A stretch of DNA of 64,000 nucleotides, taken from assembly GCF_000282115.1 (NCBI RefSeq), contig NZ_AKJY01000002.1, positions 62,001-126,000 on the forward strand. The letters run 5' to 3'. A program made the position numbers and the translations under genes. Positions within the stretch are counted from its first letter, which is position 1. Every line of letters begins with the position of its first letter. The notes under the pieces were generated by a model. That model was not told where the DNA came from. It did no database searches and saw nothing but the letters and a program-made list of their open reading frames with translations. Positions 56,198 through 64,000 of this stretch are shown here, one piece after another. Source of the DNA: Chryseobacterium populi (GTDB lineage Bacteria; Bacteroidota; Bacteroidia; Flavobacteriales; Weeksellaceae).

Positions 56198-56929
56198 ATG
56201 ACTCCATTTATAGCAGAAATAATCGGCACAATGCTTATGATATTATTAGGCAACGGTGTTGTAGCCAATGTCGTTTTAAAAGGTACAAAAGGAAATAATT
56301 CCGGATGGATCGTGATTACCACAGCCTGGGCATTAGCCGTTTTCGTGGGCGTTACCGTTGCAGGGCCAATAAGCGGGGCCCATCTGAACCCCGCTGTGAC
56401 ACTCGGTCTGGCCATTGCAGGAAAATTTTCCTGGGAGCTCGTTCCATCATATATTGCCGCCCAAATGATCGGGGCTTTATCAGGGGCATTTTTAGTATGG
56501 CTGTTTAATAAAGATCATTTTGCCATTACAGAAGATGAAGGGGCAAAGTTAGCCTGCTTCAGTACCGGTCCGGCCATCAGAAAAACATCTTCCAACCTGA
56601 TCAGTGAAATTATAGGAACTTTCGTTCTGGTATTCGTGATCTTTCATTTTGCAGATCCCAGTATTTCTTTACATACTGATTCTACAGCAAAAGTAGGCCT
56701 GGGTTCTGTGGGTGCACTTCCGGTAACCTTATTGGTTTGGGCAATCGGTTTATCCCTGGGAGGAACTACCGGATATGCAATTAACCCGGCACGTGATCTG
56801 GGACCGAGAATTATGCACGCCCTTCTTCCGGTAAAAGGAAGCAGCGACTGGAGCTATGCATGGATTCCTGTCGCAGGCCCTGTTCTTGGAGCAACTTTAG
56901 CAGCACTACTCTATGGTGTTTTAAATTAA
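56198..56929 (+). CDS. glpF: Glycerol facilitator (aquaglyceroporin)
   Basis: The 243-residue MIP channel has six membrane helices and two NPA boxes (SGAHLNPAVTLG and GYAINPARDLGPR). The Asp after the second NPAR is the residue that marks glycerol-conducting members. The start at 56198 begins the first helix; a start at 56132 would only add glpK-frame overlap. It is 20 bases after glpK. Confidence 0.92.
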   Translation: MTPFIAEIIGTMLMILLGNGVVANVVLKGTKGNNSGWIVITTAWALAVFVGVTVAGPISGAHLNPAVTLGLAIAGKFSWELVPSYIAAQMIGALSGAFLVWLFNKDHFAITEDEGAKLACFSTGPAIRKTSSNLISEIIGTFVLVFVIFHFADPSISLHTDSTAKVGLGSVGALPVTLLVWAIGLSLGGTTGYAINPARDLGPRIMHALLPVKGSSDWSYAWIPVAGPVLGATLAALLYGVLN

Positions 56930-56944
56930 TCACAAAAAAAATCA

Positions 56945-57745
56945 ATGAAAAAATTTTCGATAATAATATGCCTGGCAATGCTGGGCACAGGAGATCTTTT
57001 TGCCCAGGACAGCATAAAAACCAAAGAAGGGAGATTAGATTTTACCGCCAACATCCAGAATAATCACCTGTGGAGAGGATTGATTATTACAGACAAACCG
57101 GTGGTTATGGGAAACCTTTCTTATGCCCTTGATGCAGAAAAGAAATGGAAAGTCGGATTGTGGGGAGCCTCTTCCCTCACCGATGATAAAGACGGTACCC
57201 ACTACAAAGAGATCAATTATTATGTTCAATATTCGGACGGGCGTTTGTATATCGGGTTATGGGATTTATTTAATTCCAGGAATATTAATACTGAAGTTGC
57301 TTCTGATGATATTTTCAACTATTCAAACAGAAAGACAGCCCATATTATTGATTTAAGAACCAACTATACTTTCGGGCCTTCATTTCCGGTCAATATCGAA
57401 GCTGATATTATGCTTTATGGCGGGGCAAATGCAGGAGAAGTGGTTTTAGAACCTGACGGAAGCTACAAAAAGAATAAATATTCAACTTATGTACAGGCCA
57501 GCTATCCTGTGATAAAAGATGAAAAAGTGAATTTAGATGCCTTTGTCGGCGGCGGGTTTGCATTGAATGACAGAAACTTCCTTTATGGCAGCGGGAAAAA
57601 CAGTTTTGAAATTGTCAATGTAGGTCTGAAAGCCAGTAAAGCCATTAAATTTTCCGAACATTACAGCCTTCCTGTATTCATGACGGCCATGTGGAATCCG
57701 GCTAACAAATATGCCAGGATACAGCTTGGAGCGACTGTATTTTAA
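56945..57745 (+). CDS. Outer-membrane beta-barrel protein of the glycerol operon
   Basis: The 266-residue protein has a signal peptide (GDLFAQ) and a strand-rich body typical of a 12-strand outer-membrane barrel: ANIQNNHLWRGLIITDKPVV, YYVQYSDGRLYIGLWDLF and a final aromatic strand ending in ATVF. NNxLWRG openings occur in TorF-type outer-membrane proteins. Its position 15 bases after glpF suggests a role in glycerol or glycerophosphodiester passage, which is inference only. Confidence 0.78.
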   Translation: MKKFSIIICLAMLGTGDLFAQDSIKTKEGRLDFTANIQNNHLWRGLIITDKPVVMGNLSYALDAEKKWKVGLWGASSLTDDKDGTHYKEINYYVQYSDGRLYIGLWDLFNSRNINTEVASDDIFNYSNRKTAHIIDLRTNYTFGPSFPVNIEADIMLYGGANAGEVVLEPDGSYKKNKYSTYVQASYPVIKDEKVNLDAFVGGGFALNDRNFLYGSGKNSFEIVNVGLKASKAIKFSEHYSLPVFMTAMWNPANKYARIQLGATVF

Positions 57746-57771
57746 AAATATAATTTAAAAAAATTCAATTA

Positions 57772-57796
57772 ACCATTCCGTTCCGGGATGGTTTTA
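57772..57796 (+). terminator. Terminator of the glp operon
   Basis: AACCATTCCG (57772-57781) pairs with CGGGATGGTT (57785-57794), with one G-T pair, then TT ATTC. It is 26 bases past the stop of the outer-membrane gene. Confidence 0.75.
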
Positions 57797-57894
57797 TTCT
57801 GTTGATGACCCAGGCTTAAGTTCTATCCTTTCCAAAAAGTTTCCTGAAAAAAAAACACCGGGTTTTTACGGTTTAATTTTTGCTGGGATATTTT

Positions 57895-57902
57895 TAATTT
57901 TG
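57895..57902 (+). promoter_or_regulatory. Candidate -7 element close to the next start codon
   Basis: TAATTTTG fits TAnnTTTG and ends ten bases before the ATG at 57913, leaving a leader of only a few bases. No -33 element at standard spacing. Confidence 0.4.
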
Positions 57903-57912
57903 AATAAAAAAT

Positions 57913-58326
57913 ATGAAAAAGATTTTCAGCCTCCTTATTCTATGCATCAGTCTTTTGTCTTTTGCCCAGTCTAAAGCTCCTTTTACAGGAAAAAGAACTT
58001 TCAATATCATTGAAGGATACAGTGGTACCGGAACTCCGGCTTATTATCTTGAAGTAAAGAAAAACGATGATGTCTATTTCGGATTTGTACAGGTAAACCA
58101 GGCAAGCGGTGAGGAAACTTCTGAGGAAATCAATGCCGGAAAATACAATCCTAAAGTGATGAAAGTATATTTCAAAACCTATAATGAAACTCTCTACGTA
58201 AAATTCGATAAGGAAAAAATCTACCTTACCGACGAAAAAGGCAATATTCAAAAATCGGAAGACTGCTGTTCTGTTTCGGAGATGGATAAAGGAGACTGTA
58301 CCTGTGAAAGTGCATTTTACCAATAA
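57913..58326 (+). CDS. Small secreted protein of unknown function
   Basis: The 137-residue product has a signal peptide (SLLSFAQ) and a beta-rich mature part with a Cys cluster at the end (EDCCSVSEMDKGDCTCESAFYQ region, four Cys). No family is recognised. Its stop codon overlaps the next start by one base (TAATG), so the two are translated together. Confidence 0.75.
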   Translation: MKKIFSLLILCISLLSFAQSKAPFTGKRTFNIIEGYSGTGTPAYYLEVKKNDDVYFGFVQVNQASGEETSEEINAGKYNPKVMKVYFKTYNETLYVKFDKEKIYLTDEKGNIQKSEDCCSVSEMDKGDCTCESAFYQ

Positions 58327-59300
58327 TGAAAATCCTACGATTTTTATTTCTCTTCCTTTTGGTTATTTCATGTAAGAAAGAAGATCATCCGTACACATTT
58401 TATTACTGGAAAACCCATCTTGCCTTAAATCAGGAGGAGAAAAAAACCTTAGATCAGTCTACAACGCCTTATTTATATACCCGGTTTTTTGATGTGAGTA
58501 AAGCCGGTGGGAAATTTCAGCCGGTTGCAGTCATTACCAAAGATCAAAGCTTTACTACAGATAAAAAGATTGTTCCCACGGTTTTCATTACCAACCAGAC
58601 TTTCCTCAATATTTCTGCTGATGAAATCAGGTTTCTGGCCGAAAGCATTGACCGTTTAATCCGGAAGAAAACAGCAGAATATCATCTGAAAACAAATAAT
58701 GAAATTCAAATTGATTGTGACTGGACTGCCGGAACCCATCATGATTATTTTAAATTTTTAAAGGAACTGCAGAAAGTTTCGGGAAAAGAAATCACCTGCA
58801 CTCTTCGTCTTCATCAGGTAAAGGATAAAAACCTTACCGGAATCCCACCCGTTAAAAAAGTATACCTGATGTGCTACTCCACTTCTTCACCTTTGGAAAG
58901 CTCTGATGAAAACTCAATTTTAGAAGTCAATACATTGAAAAGTTATCTTTCAAAGCTGGAAGAGTATCCTATTCAGCAAATCGAAGTCGCTTTACCAATT
59001 TACTCATGGGGAATTGTCACCAACCATCTGGGAAAGCATAAGCTGATCAATGCATTATCTGAAAAAGACCTGAAAAATCCTGATTTTAAAAGAATTTCTA
59101 AAAATGAAATTGAAATTCTGAAAGATGGATTCTATTTCGGGAATTATTTGAATAAAGGCTTTACCATAAAAGTTGAAGAGATTTCTGATCAGCAGCTGGA
59201 AGATATTGTTCATTTTTTAGAGAAAAAAATACCTCATTTTAATATCATTTATTACCAATTAGATAGTAAATTTGTTGTAGATCAGAAGTTTAATTTTTAA
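58326..59300 (+). CDS. Lipoprotein of unknown function, possibly barrel-fold
   Basis: The 324-residue product has a lipoprotein signal with Cys16 (LLVISCKKED). The body alternates strands and helices: EIQIDCDWTAGTHHDYFKFL, CTLRLHQVKD, VKKVYLMCYSTSSP and QIEVALPIYSWGIV. This pattern recalls the TIM-barrel of glycoside-hydrolase-like proteins, with acidic residues at strand ends, but I do not name a family. It is coupled with the gene before it. Confidence 0.75.
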   Translation: MKILRFLFLFLLVISCKKEDHPYTFYYWKTHLALNQEEKKTLDQSTTPYLYTRFFDVSKAGGKFQPVAVITKDQSFTTDKKIVPTVFITNQTFLNISADEIRFLAESIDRLIRKKTAEYHLKTNNEIQIDCDWTAGTHHDYFKFLKELQKVSGKEITCTLRLHQVKDKNLTGIPPVKKVYLMCYSTSSPLESSDENSILEVNTLKSYLSKLEEYPIQQIEVALPIYSWGIVTNHLGKHKLINALSEKDLKNPDFKRISKNEIEILKDGFYFGNYLNKGFTIKVEEISDQQLEDIVHFLEKKIPHFNIIYYQLDSKFVVDQKFNF

Positions 59301-59406
59301 TTGAAACACAAATAATATAAATTCCTATACGAATTACAATTCTACATATCTGTTGAATTTTGATTAATTATTAAAACTAAAAACTCAAATAAACACCAAA
59401 AATAAT

Positions 59407-62118
59407 ATGAAAAAGTATATTCTTTCATTAGCAGTGCTGTCACTTTTCTATACAAAGTCTGATGCATGTGCCTGGTCTGATCCGGATTATGAATACTTCA
59501 ATTTATTTACCCAGAGCATCATAAAGGACAAATCTTACCTTCCCTTTCTTCACAGTTATTCGACAAGATTTTATACTGAATTCAAAGCAGGTCAGATTTC
59601 GGATGAAAATATTGAATCATGGCGAAAATTTTTCAATAATCAGCTCAGCTATTCAGAGACAGATTATCTCGTAAATAAAATGGGAATAAATGATCTTAAT
59701 GAATTAAAAAAAGGAAATCCCAACAACCAGCTGCTAAAAAAACTGGGCTCCGGCTTTTATCAAAAATACCGCGAAGGAATTGATTATTTAATCGAAGCCA
59801 AATATCTCGAGCCTTATATGAGAATTAACTTCATTGAAAATGCAGATTCATTCTATTATGGCGGAACCGGAAATGATAAAAATGCAACCAACCTTGATTA
59901 CCATAAGACCATTTCTGCTTTAACCTCACTTTACAATGCAGCAAAAAATCCTGAGATCAAACAGCGATACGGTTATCAGCTTGTCCGTTTCAATCATTAC
60001 ACCAGAAATTACGATACCGCGCTTCAATCCTTTAAAACTTATGTGGAGCCTATTAAATTAAAGGGAGCCGCTTATTTCATGGCTCTTGACCAGCTTGCTG
60101 GAGCACAGAGAGGCTTAAAAATGAACAGTGATGCCAACTGGAATTTTTTCCAGGTTTTTATGAACAGTAAAAGCCGTAAGGAATCTGCATTTGTTTCGAT
60201 GAAGCTTTCAGATACTGCATCTTTTAATAATATCCTGAAACGGGCAGGGAACAATGATGAAAAAAACATGGCTTACTTTCTTTTAGGTTATGAAGATTTC
60301 ACAAACCCGATTCCTATCATGGAAAAAATGTACGACATCAATCCTGATTCTGAGATTCTGAAGGTAATGGCAGTGAGAAGTATCAATGAGCTGGAGAGAA
60401 ACTACCTTCCGATTTATTATTATAACTCTGATGATGGAACTCACACAGTAGTTCAAAAAGACGGGGCAAAAACAACTGCGGATAAAACCAAAACCGAAAC
60501 CAAAGAAGTAAAGAAAAAGGAACTTTCTCTCTGGCAGAAAATTATAAGATTCTTTAAAAACCTTTTTGGAGGATCAAAATCAGATAAAAAAGGAAACGAA
60601 GATAAAACAGATCAGAGTGATGATGAATTACTGGAAAATCCGAACAGAATTCCTGTTTACACCAATAACAATTACTGGTATGATAACAAGTCAAAAGACT
60701 TCTTAGATGAGCTGGAAAAGTTCACGGAAAAAACCAAAGAGAAATCAAAAGACGAATACTGGCAGATTGCAGATGCTTATCTACAGTTCCTGAAAAAAGA
60801 CTATAAGGCAAGTACTGAGATTTTAGAAGATATCAAAACCACCAATCCCGAATATCTTGAAGAGATCAAAAGAATGAAAGTATTGAATGATATTGTTTCC
60901 CAGCCAAAAATTACAGCAGAATATGAAGACCATCTGATGAAGGATTATTCAGAATATTTTGTTGAGCAGGAAGCCAAAAAGGACAGTGCCACTACAGATT
61001 ATGATTATTATGGCCCCGTTCCGTCAACTGCATCTTTCCTTAAAGATGTTCTGGCCAACCGTTATTTCCTTCAGGGCGAAGATGGAAAATCTTTCTTAAT
61101 GAGTAATAAGCTTTCCGACCTGCAGTATAACCCGAATTCAAGTTTGGTAAAAAGTGTTGAGGATTTTTACAGAAAACCTAACAAGACCCAGTTTGAGCAG
61201 CAGATCATTGCTAAAAACATGGATGATGTGGGAAATATTGATGCATTCTTCAGTGTAATCTATGGTGACAGGGCTATGAGACAGGCTGATTTTGAAAAAG
61301 CCAGGTCTTATTATCAGAAGGCACAGAATTTTGTAGGGATCCCAAGGATTAATTATGACTGGGTATCTACTGAGCTGCCAAAAGTTCCCCATCAATATGC
61401 AGCGAATGAATATAATGGTTTCAGAAATATTCCTGATTATATTTTCGGGCATAATGTTTGGGAAAGCTACGAAAGTGATGCACAAACAAGCATGGAAAAT
61501 GAGGACTATACCCAGTTTCCTTTTATCAAACCGGAAATGAACAAACTGGAACTGGCCGATGCTTTGATCCAGCTTAAAAAGATTGGTTCAGGGAAAGATG
61601 AAAAAGCTGCCAGGGCAAATCAGCTGATAGGAAATCTACTGTACAACACTTCAATTCTGGGCTACTACAGACACATATTTGTAATGGATGTAGATAATAC
61701 GAATGGCGGAAAATATGACTTCTGGAATACGGATAAGAAAACACCTTACCAGTATTATTACAAAAATTTCCTCGACACATCTTATATTGAACCGGACAAC
61801 TTTGATTTAGCGATCAATTATTACAGAAAAGCGTTAGATGCCTCTACCAATAAAGAACAAAAGGCGAGAATCATTTTCCAGATGGCAAGTGCCGAACAAG
61901 GAAAATATTATCAGTATGAAGCAAAAAACCATGCTAACATCAGCTATTCAGATCCTAAATGGTCTGAAAAGACCGATGCTTATCAGAAACAGCTGGATCA
62001 GATTAAAAATCAGAAATACCGTACCTATTTTGCATTGCTGAAAACACAATATGCAGATACCGAAGCCGCGAAAGGCCTGATGGGAAGCTGTTCTTACTTC
62101 AGTTATTTCATGAAATAA
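59407..62118 (+). CDS. Large secreted helical-repeat protein of unknown function
   Basis: The 903-residue protein has a signal peptide and a mature start near DACAWSDPDYEYFNLF. Most of the chain is helical with TPR-like pairs (FEKARSYYQKAQNF and FDLAINYYRKALDASTNKEQ), suggesting a solenoid scaffold. A low-complexity Lys/Thr/Glu linker near residues 350-372 leads into a cationic amphipathic stretch LSLWQKIIRFFKNLFGG (373-389), followed by another charged linker. No family is recognised. It is probably part of the same secreted cluster as the two genes before it. Confidence 0.8.
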   Translation: MKKYILSLAVLSLFYTKSDACAWSDPDYEYFNLFTQSIIKDKSYLPFLHSYSTRFYTEFKAGQISDENIESWRKFFNNQLSYSETDYLVNKMGINDLNELKKGNPNNQLLKKLGSGFYQKYREGIDYLIEAKYLEPYMRINFIENADSFYYGGTGNDKNATNLDYHKTISALTSLYNAAKNPEIKQRYGYQLVRFNHYTRNYDTALQSFKTYVEPIKLKGAAYFMALDQLAGAQRGLKMNSDANWNFFQVFMNSKSRKESAFVSMKLSDTASFNNILKRAGNNDEKNMAYFLLGYEDFTNPIPIMEKMYDINPDSEILKVMAVRSINELERNYLPIYYYNSDDGTHTVVQKDGAKTTADKTKTETKEVKKKELSLWQKIIRFFKNLFGGSKSDKKGNEDKTDQSDDELLENPNRIPVYTNNNYWYDNKSKDFLDELEKFTEKTKEKSKDEYWQIADAYLQFLKKDYKASTEILEDIKTTNPEYLEEIKRMKVLNDIVSQPKITAEYEDHLMKDYSEYFVEQEAKKDSATTDYDYYGPVPSTASFLKDVLANRYFLQGEDGKSFLMSNKLSDLQYNPNSSLVKSVEDFYRKPNKTQFEQQIIAKNMDDVGNIDAFFSVIYGDRAMRQADFEKARSYYQKAQNFVGIPRINYDWVSTELPKVPHQYAANEYNGFRNIPDYIFGHNVWESYESDAQTSMENEDYTQFPFIKPEMNKLELADALIQLKKIGSGKDEKAARANQLIGNLLYNTSILGYYRHIFVMDVDNTNGGKYDFWNTDKKTPYQYYYKNFLDTSYIEPDNFDLAINYYRKALDASTNKEQKARIIFQMASAEQGKYYQYEAKNHANISYSDPKWSEKTDAYQKQLDQIKNQKYRTYFALLKTQYADTEAAKGLMGSCSYFSYFMK

Positions 62119-62133
62119 CTTTCAAATATCTAT

Positions 62134-62170
62134 AACAAAAAAAGGAATCAGTTTGATTCCTTTTTTTGTT
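62134..62170. terminator. Strong bidirectional terminator overlapping a stop codon
   Basis: AACAAAAAAAGGAATCA (62134-62150) and TGATTCCTTTTTTTGTT (62154-62170) form a perfect 17-base stem with a GTT loop. The right part overlaps the end of the minus-strand gene at 62148. Confidence 0.92.
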
Positions 62171-62645
62171 GTTTTTCCAGCCATTCTTCATGTTTCTTTT
62201 TGAAAAACTCGTGTTTATAATCCTGGTTTCTTTGTGCAGCATCGATAGAGTGTGAAGTATGAATGTCTGCATCTTCTTTGGCAAAGCTCGAAAGTTTTTC
62301 ATAATAGCAATGAAGCTGGTCAAGTTCTTTTTCTGTCAGATCTTCTATATCTACGATTCTGTTACTTGCTTTTTCATTGGCAGCAAGAAGCTCATTAAGT
62401 TTGATCTGAATCGCTTTTGAGTCTTTATTCTGGGCTTTCTGAATCAGGAATACCATTAAAAAAGTAATGATTGTTGTTCCGGTATTGATCACCAGTTGCC
62501 AGGTTTCTGAGTAATCAAACAACGGCCCTGAAAATGCCCAACCCACGACAATAAGTGTCGCACCAATAAATGCATAAAAACTTCCTGTAAATTTCGTTGC
62601 CCAATCTGAAAACTTTTCAAATATACTTTTGTCCGGTTTACTCAT
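62148..62645 (-). CDS. Low-affinity iron permease family protein
   Basis: The 165-residue protein has two membrane helices (FIGATLIVVGWAFSGPLF and TTIITFLMVFLIQKAQN) and the sequence FSDWATKFTGSFYAFIGA, resembling the bacterial low-affinity iron permease family. A helical charged tail follows. The name is historic; iron transport is not shown for bacterial members. Start at ATG 62645 is preferred. Confidence 0.78.
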   Translation of the reverse strand: MSKPDKSIFEKFSDWATKFTGSFYAFIGATLIVVGWAFSGPLFDYSETWQLVINTGTTIITFLMVFLIQKAQNKDSKAIQIKLNELLAANEKASNRIVDIEDLTEKELDQLHCYYEKLSSFAKEDADIHTSHSIDAAQRNQDYKHEFFKKKHEEWLEKQQKKESN

Positions 62646-62670
62646 TGTAATAGTTTTAAAGGGATCCAGC

Positions 62671-62695
62671 AAAAACTCCGCCGAAACCGGCGGAG
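62671..62695 (-). terminator. GC-rich terminator of the second GLPGLI gene
   Basis: CTCCGCCG (62676-62683) and CGGCGGAG (62688-62695) form a perfect eight-base stem with an AAAC loop, followed by TTTTT on the minus strand. Confidence 0.9.
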
Positions 62696-62715
62696 CTTAA
62701 AAGGAAATGAATCGG

Positions 62716-63540
62716 TTAATATTTTATAGCTTTATCCCTTTCGATTGGATTGTTGATTTTCCTGAGTTTTTCCTGCAGTTTTTTAGTGAGGTCATTAAAC
62801 TGCTCCAGGCTGGTAACTTTCGCTCCCATCACATACATTTCGCTATGTGAACCTTCATTGAAATCTTTTCTCATATCTGCCAAAGGATCATTAAACACTT
62901 CCTGTTTTTTCTTGATCCGCATTTTCTCCGAAATTTCCAATGGTTTTCTTCCGTAAAATGTTTCGATGAATCCTAAGGTATCATAAGTTTCCTTCAGATT
63001 TTTACTTTTAATTAAGGTAAATATAAAATTCGACTGAGCATCTTCCAGCTGAAAAATCATTCCGGGCAGTCCACGAAATTTATGGGGACCTTCTGAAATT
63101 GCCATATCTTTATTAAACCATGCAGTCCAGCTTCTTCCTCCAAACTGGGTTGTTGCTTTCTGAAGGGTGTAATCGCCCATTTTCTTTGTTTCATCTGTAA
63201 GCTTCCAGATCATTTTATCTTCAGTCGGAAAACTGAACATATCAAAGCCAATCAGCTCATAGTTCTGATTTTTAAATGAATTTCTTTCGTGCTTTATTGA
63301 TTCAAAACGGCCACCATACTGATGTTCATAGTTCCCTTTTACACGATTGATAGAATCGGATTCGAGATAGTAGTATTCATAATATTTAACGTCTTTTGGA
63401 TTAACATCCAGCACGAAATTCATTTTCTCAAAAACTTTACTTGTAGAATCACTTCTGTATTGCATTTCATAAATAAAGCGATGTGTCTGAGCATTTACTC
63501 CAAAGCTGATGAATAACAGCAACAATAAAACTCTTTTCAT
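62716..63540 (-). CDS. GLPGLI family protein (second copy)
   Basis: The 274-residue secreted protein has a signal peptide (LLFISFGVNAQ) and the exact motif FRGLPGMIFQLEDAQ, preceded by TAWFNKDMAISEGPHK. It is a better match to the family than the copy at 2467. Function is unknown. The ATG at 63540 starts the signal peptide; a longer N-terminus would be non-coding. Confidence 0.88.
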   Translation of the reverse strand: MKRVLLLLLFISFGVNAQTHRFIYEMQYRSDSTSKVFEKMNFVLDVNPKDVKYYEYYYLESDSINRVKGNYEHQYGGRFESIKHERNSFKNQNYELIGFDMFSFPTEDKMIWKLTDETKKMGDYTLQKATTQFGGRSWTAWFNKDMAISEGPHKFRGLPGMIFQLEDAQSNFIFTLIKSKNLKETYDTLGFIETFYGRKPLEISEKMRIKKKQEVFNDPLADMRKDFNEGSHSEMYVMGAKVTSLEQFNDLTKKLQEKLRKINNPIERDKAIKY

Positions 63541-63553
63541 AGTATTTTTTTTA

Positions 63554-63583
63554 CAAATATATAAAATAAATAGAACCTTGCAA
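63554..63583 (-). promoter_or_regulatory. Promoter of the second GLPGLI gene
   Basis: TATATTTG on the minus strand (63561-63554) and TTG (63583-63581) are separated by 19 bases, a near-consensus Bacteroidota promoter 13 bases before the start codon. Confidence 0.65.
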
Positions 63584-63737
63584 TGCATAATAGTGATAAT
63601 TAAAAAAATGCTGAACAAATTCTCAGAAAATCAGATCAGCAACAACAGCATATTTTAAATAATTACAATTAATTTAAATTAAATCTCGATTATTTGATTT
63701 AATTTTAAACAAAACTCAATCATAAAAACAAAATATA

Positions 63738-64000
63738 ATGAAAACCACAATTAAAGACGAAGAGTTTTACGCAGGTATAACAGAACTGCCGAGACCAAAG
63801 TACCCATTTCCTGATTTTATACACTCTGATTTTCAATTACAAAGACAGGAATATTATGACTGGATTGATAAAGAATATACTTTCCACAGCCATGCTGCCC
63901 GTGAGAAACATAAGCAACACAATCTTACTGATATTGCAGCGCGTGGCTGTCCATTTTTAAAGACCATTGCAGAACTTCGACCATTGGCTAATTATACGGG
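63738..64000 (+). CDS. Probable terpene-synthase-like protein, N-terminal part (cut by window end)
   Basis: The frame begins at ATG 63738 and is open to the window edge, giving 87 residues. LPRPKYPFPDFIHSDFQLQR and YYDWIDKEYTFHSHAAREKH resemble the N-terminal part of bacterial class I terpene synthases (a Pro-rich entry, then helices before the metal site). The diagnostic DDxxD and NSE motifs would lie beyond the edge, so the call is tentative. Confidence 0.45.
   Translation, partial: MKTTIKDEEFYAGITELPRPKYPFPDFIHSDFQLQRQEYYDWIDKEYTFHSHAAREKHKQHNLTDIAARGCPFLKTIAELRPLANYT

Overview
The window reads as a low-GC Bacteroidota chromosome, most probably a Chryseobacterium-like member of the Flavobacteriia. 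Supporting signs are a type IX secretion sorting tail, two GLPGLI-family proteins, three outer-membrane beta-barrel receptors of the flavobacterial type, promoters of the Bacteroidota form (TTTG, about 19 bases, TAnnTTTG), and zinc-free S14 and L36 ribosomal proteins. No rRNA, tRNA, CRISPR array, insertion sequence or prophage was seen.

Layout. 1-6.6 kb: end of an ABC-F ATPase gene, secreted proteins (T9SS cargo, M48 protease, GLPGLI), recJ, nadD and a DUF3817 protein. 6.9-12.4 kb: two tandem paralogous outer-membrane receptors and a lipoprotein hydrolase. 12.4-14.2 kb: a GH43 glycosidase. 14.2-20.6 kb: a tightly coupled seven-gene minus-strand operon (SpeD-type AdoMet decarboxylase, DUF4178, small membrane protein, DUF350, membrane-fused aminopropyltransferase, FAD oxidoreductase, His-rich polytopic protein). 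20.6-22.5 kb: two guanidino-group-modifying enzymes. 22.8-25.2 kb: an unannotated 54-residue Gly-Gly-leader, Cys-rich peptide and an outer-membrane receptor. 25.3-30.5 kb: AraC and HxlR regulators, an esterase, gltA, eno. 30.7-35.4 kb: a two-component system next to a beta-repeat protein and a three-TM protein. 35.6-38 kb: GH35 beta-galactosidase and a lipoprotein. 38.1-51.9 kb: the S10-spc-alpha ribosomal superoperon from rplC to rplQ. 52.2-57.7 kb: glycerol regulon (glpR, glpD, glpK, glpF, outer-membrane protein). 57.9-62.1 kb: three secreted proteins of unknown role. 62.1-64 kb: an iron-permease-family protein, a second GLPGLI protein and the start of a probable terpene-synthase-like gene.

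The best candidates for undescribed biology are two. First, the response-regulator operon (32534-35384) and the neighbouring beta-repeat/three-TM operon (30693-32368) carry nearly the same 20-bp dyad (35430-35449 and 32452-32471, 17 of 20 identical in one orientation), each placed exactly 29 bases from a TTTG -7 element. This suggests that the two-component system controls both itself and the membrane pair. Second, the seven-gene polyamine-type operon links AdoMet decarboxylation and a membrane-bound aminopropyltransferase to a possibly exported flavoenzyme and a membrane protein with conserved-looking His motifs.

Functions of well-known families are assigned by sequence recognition only. No database search was run.
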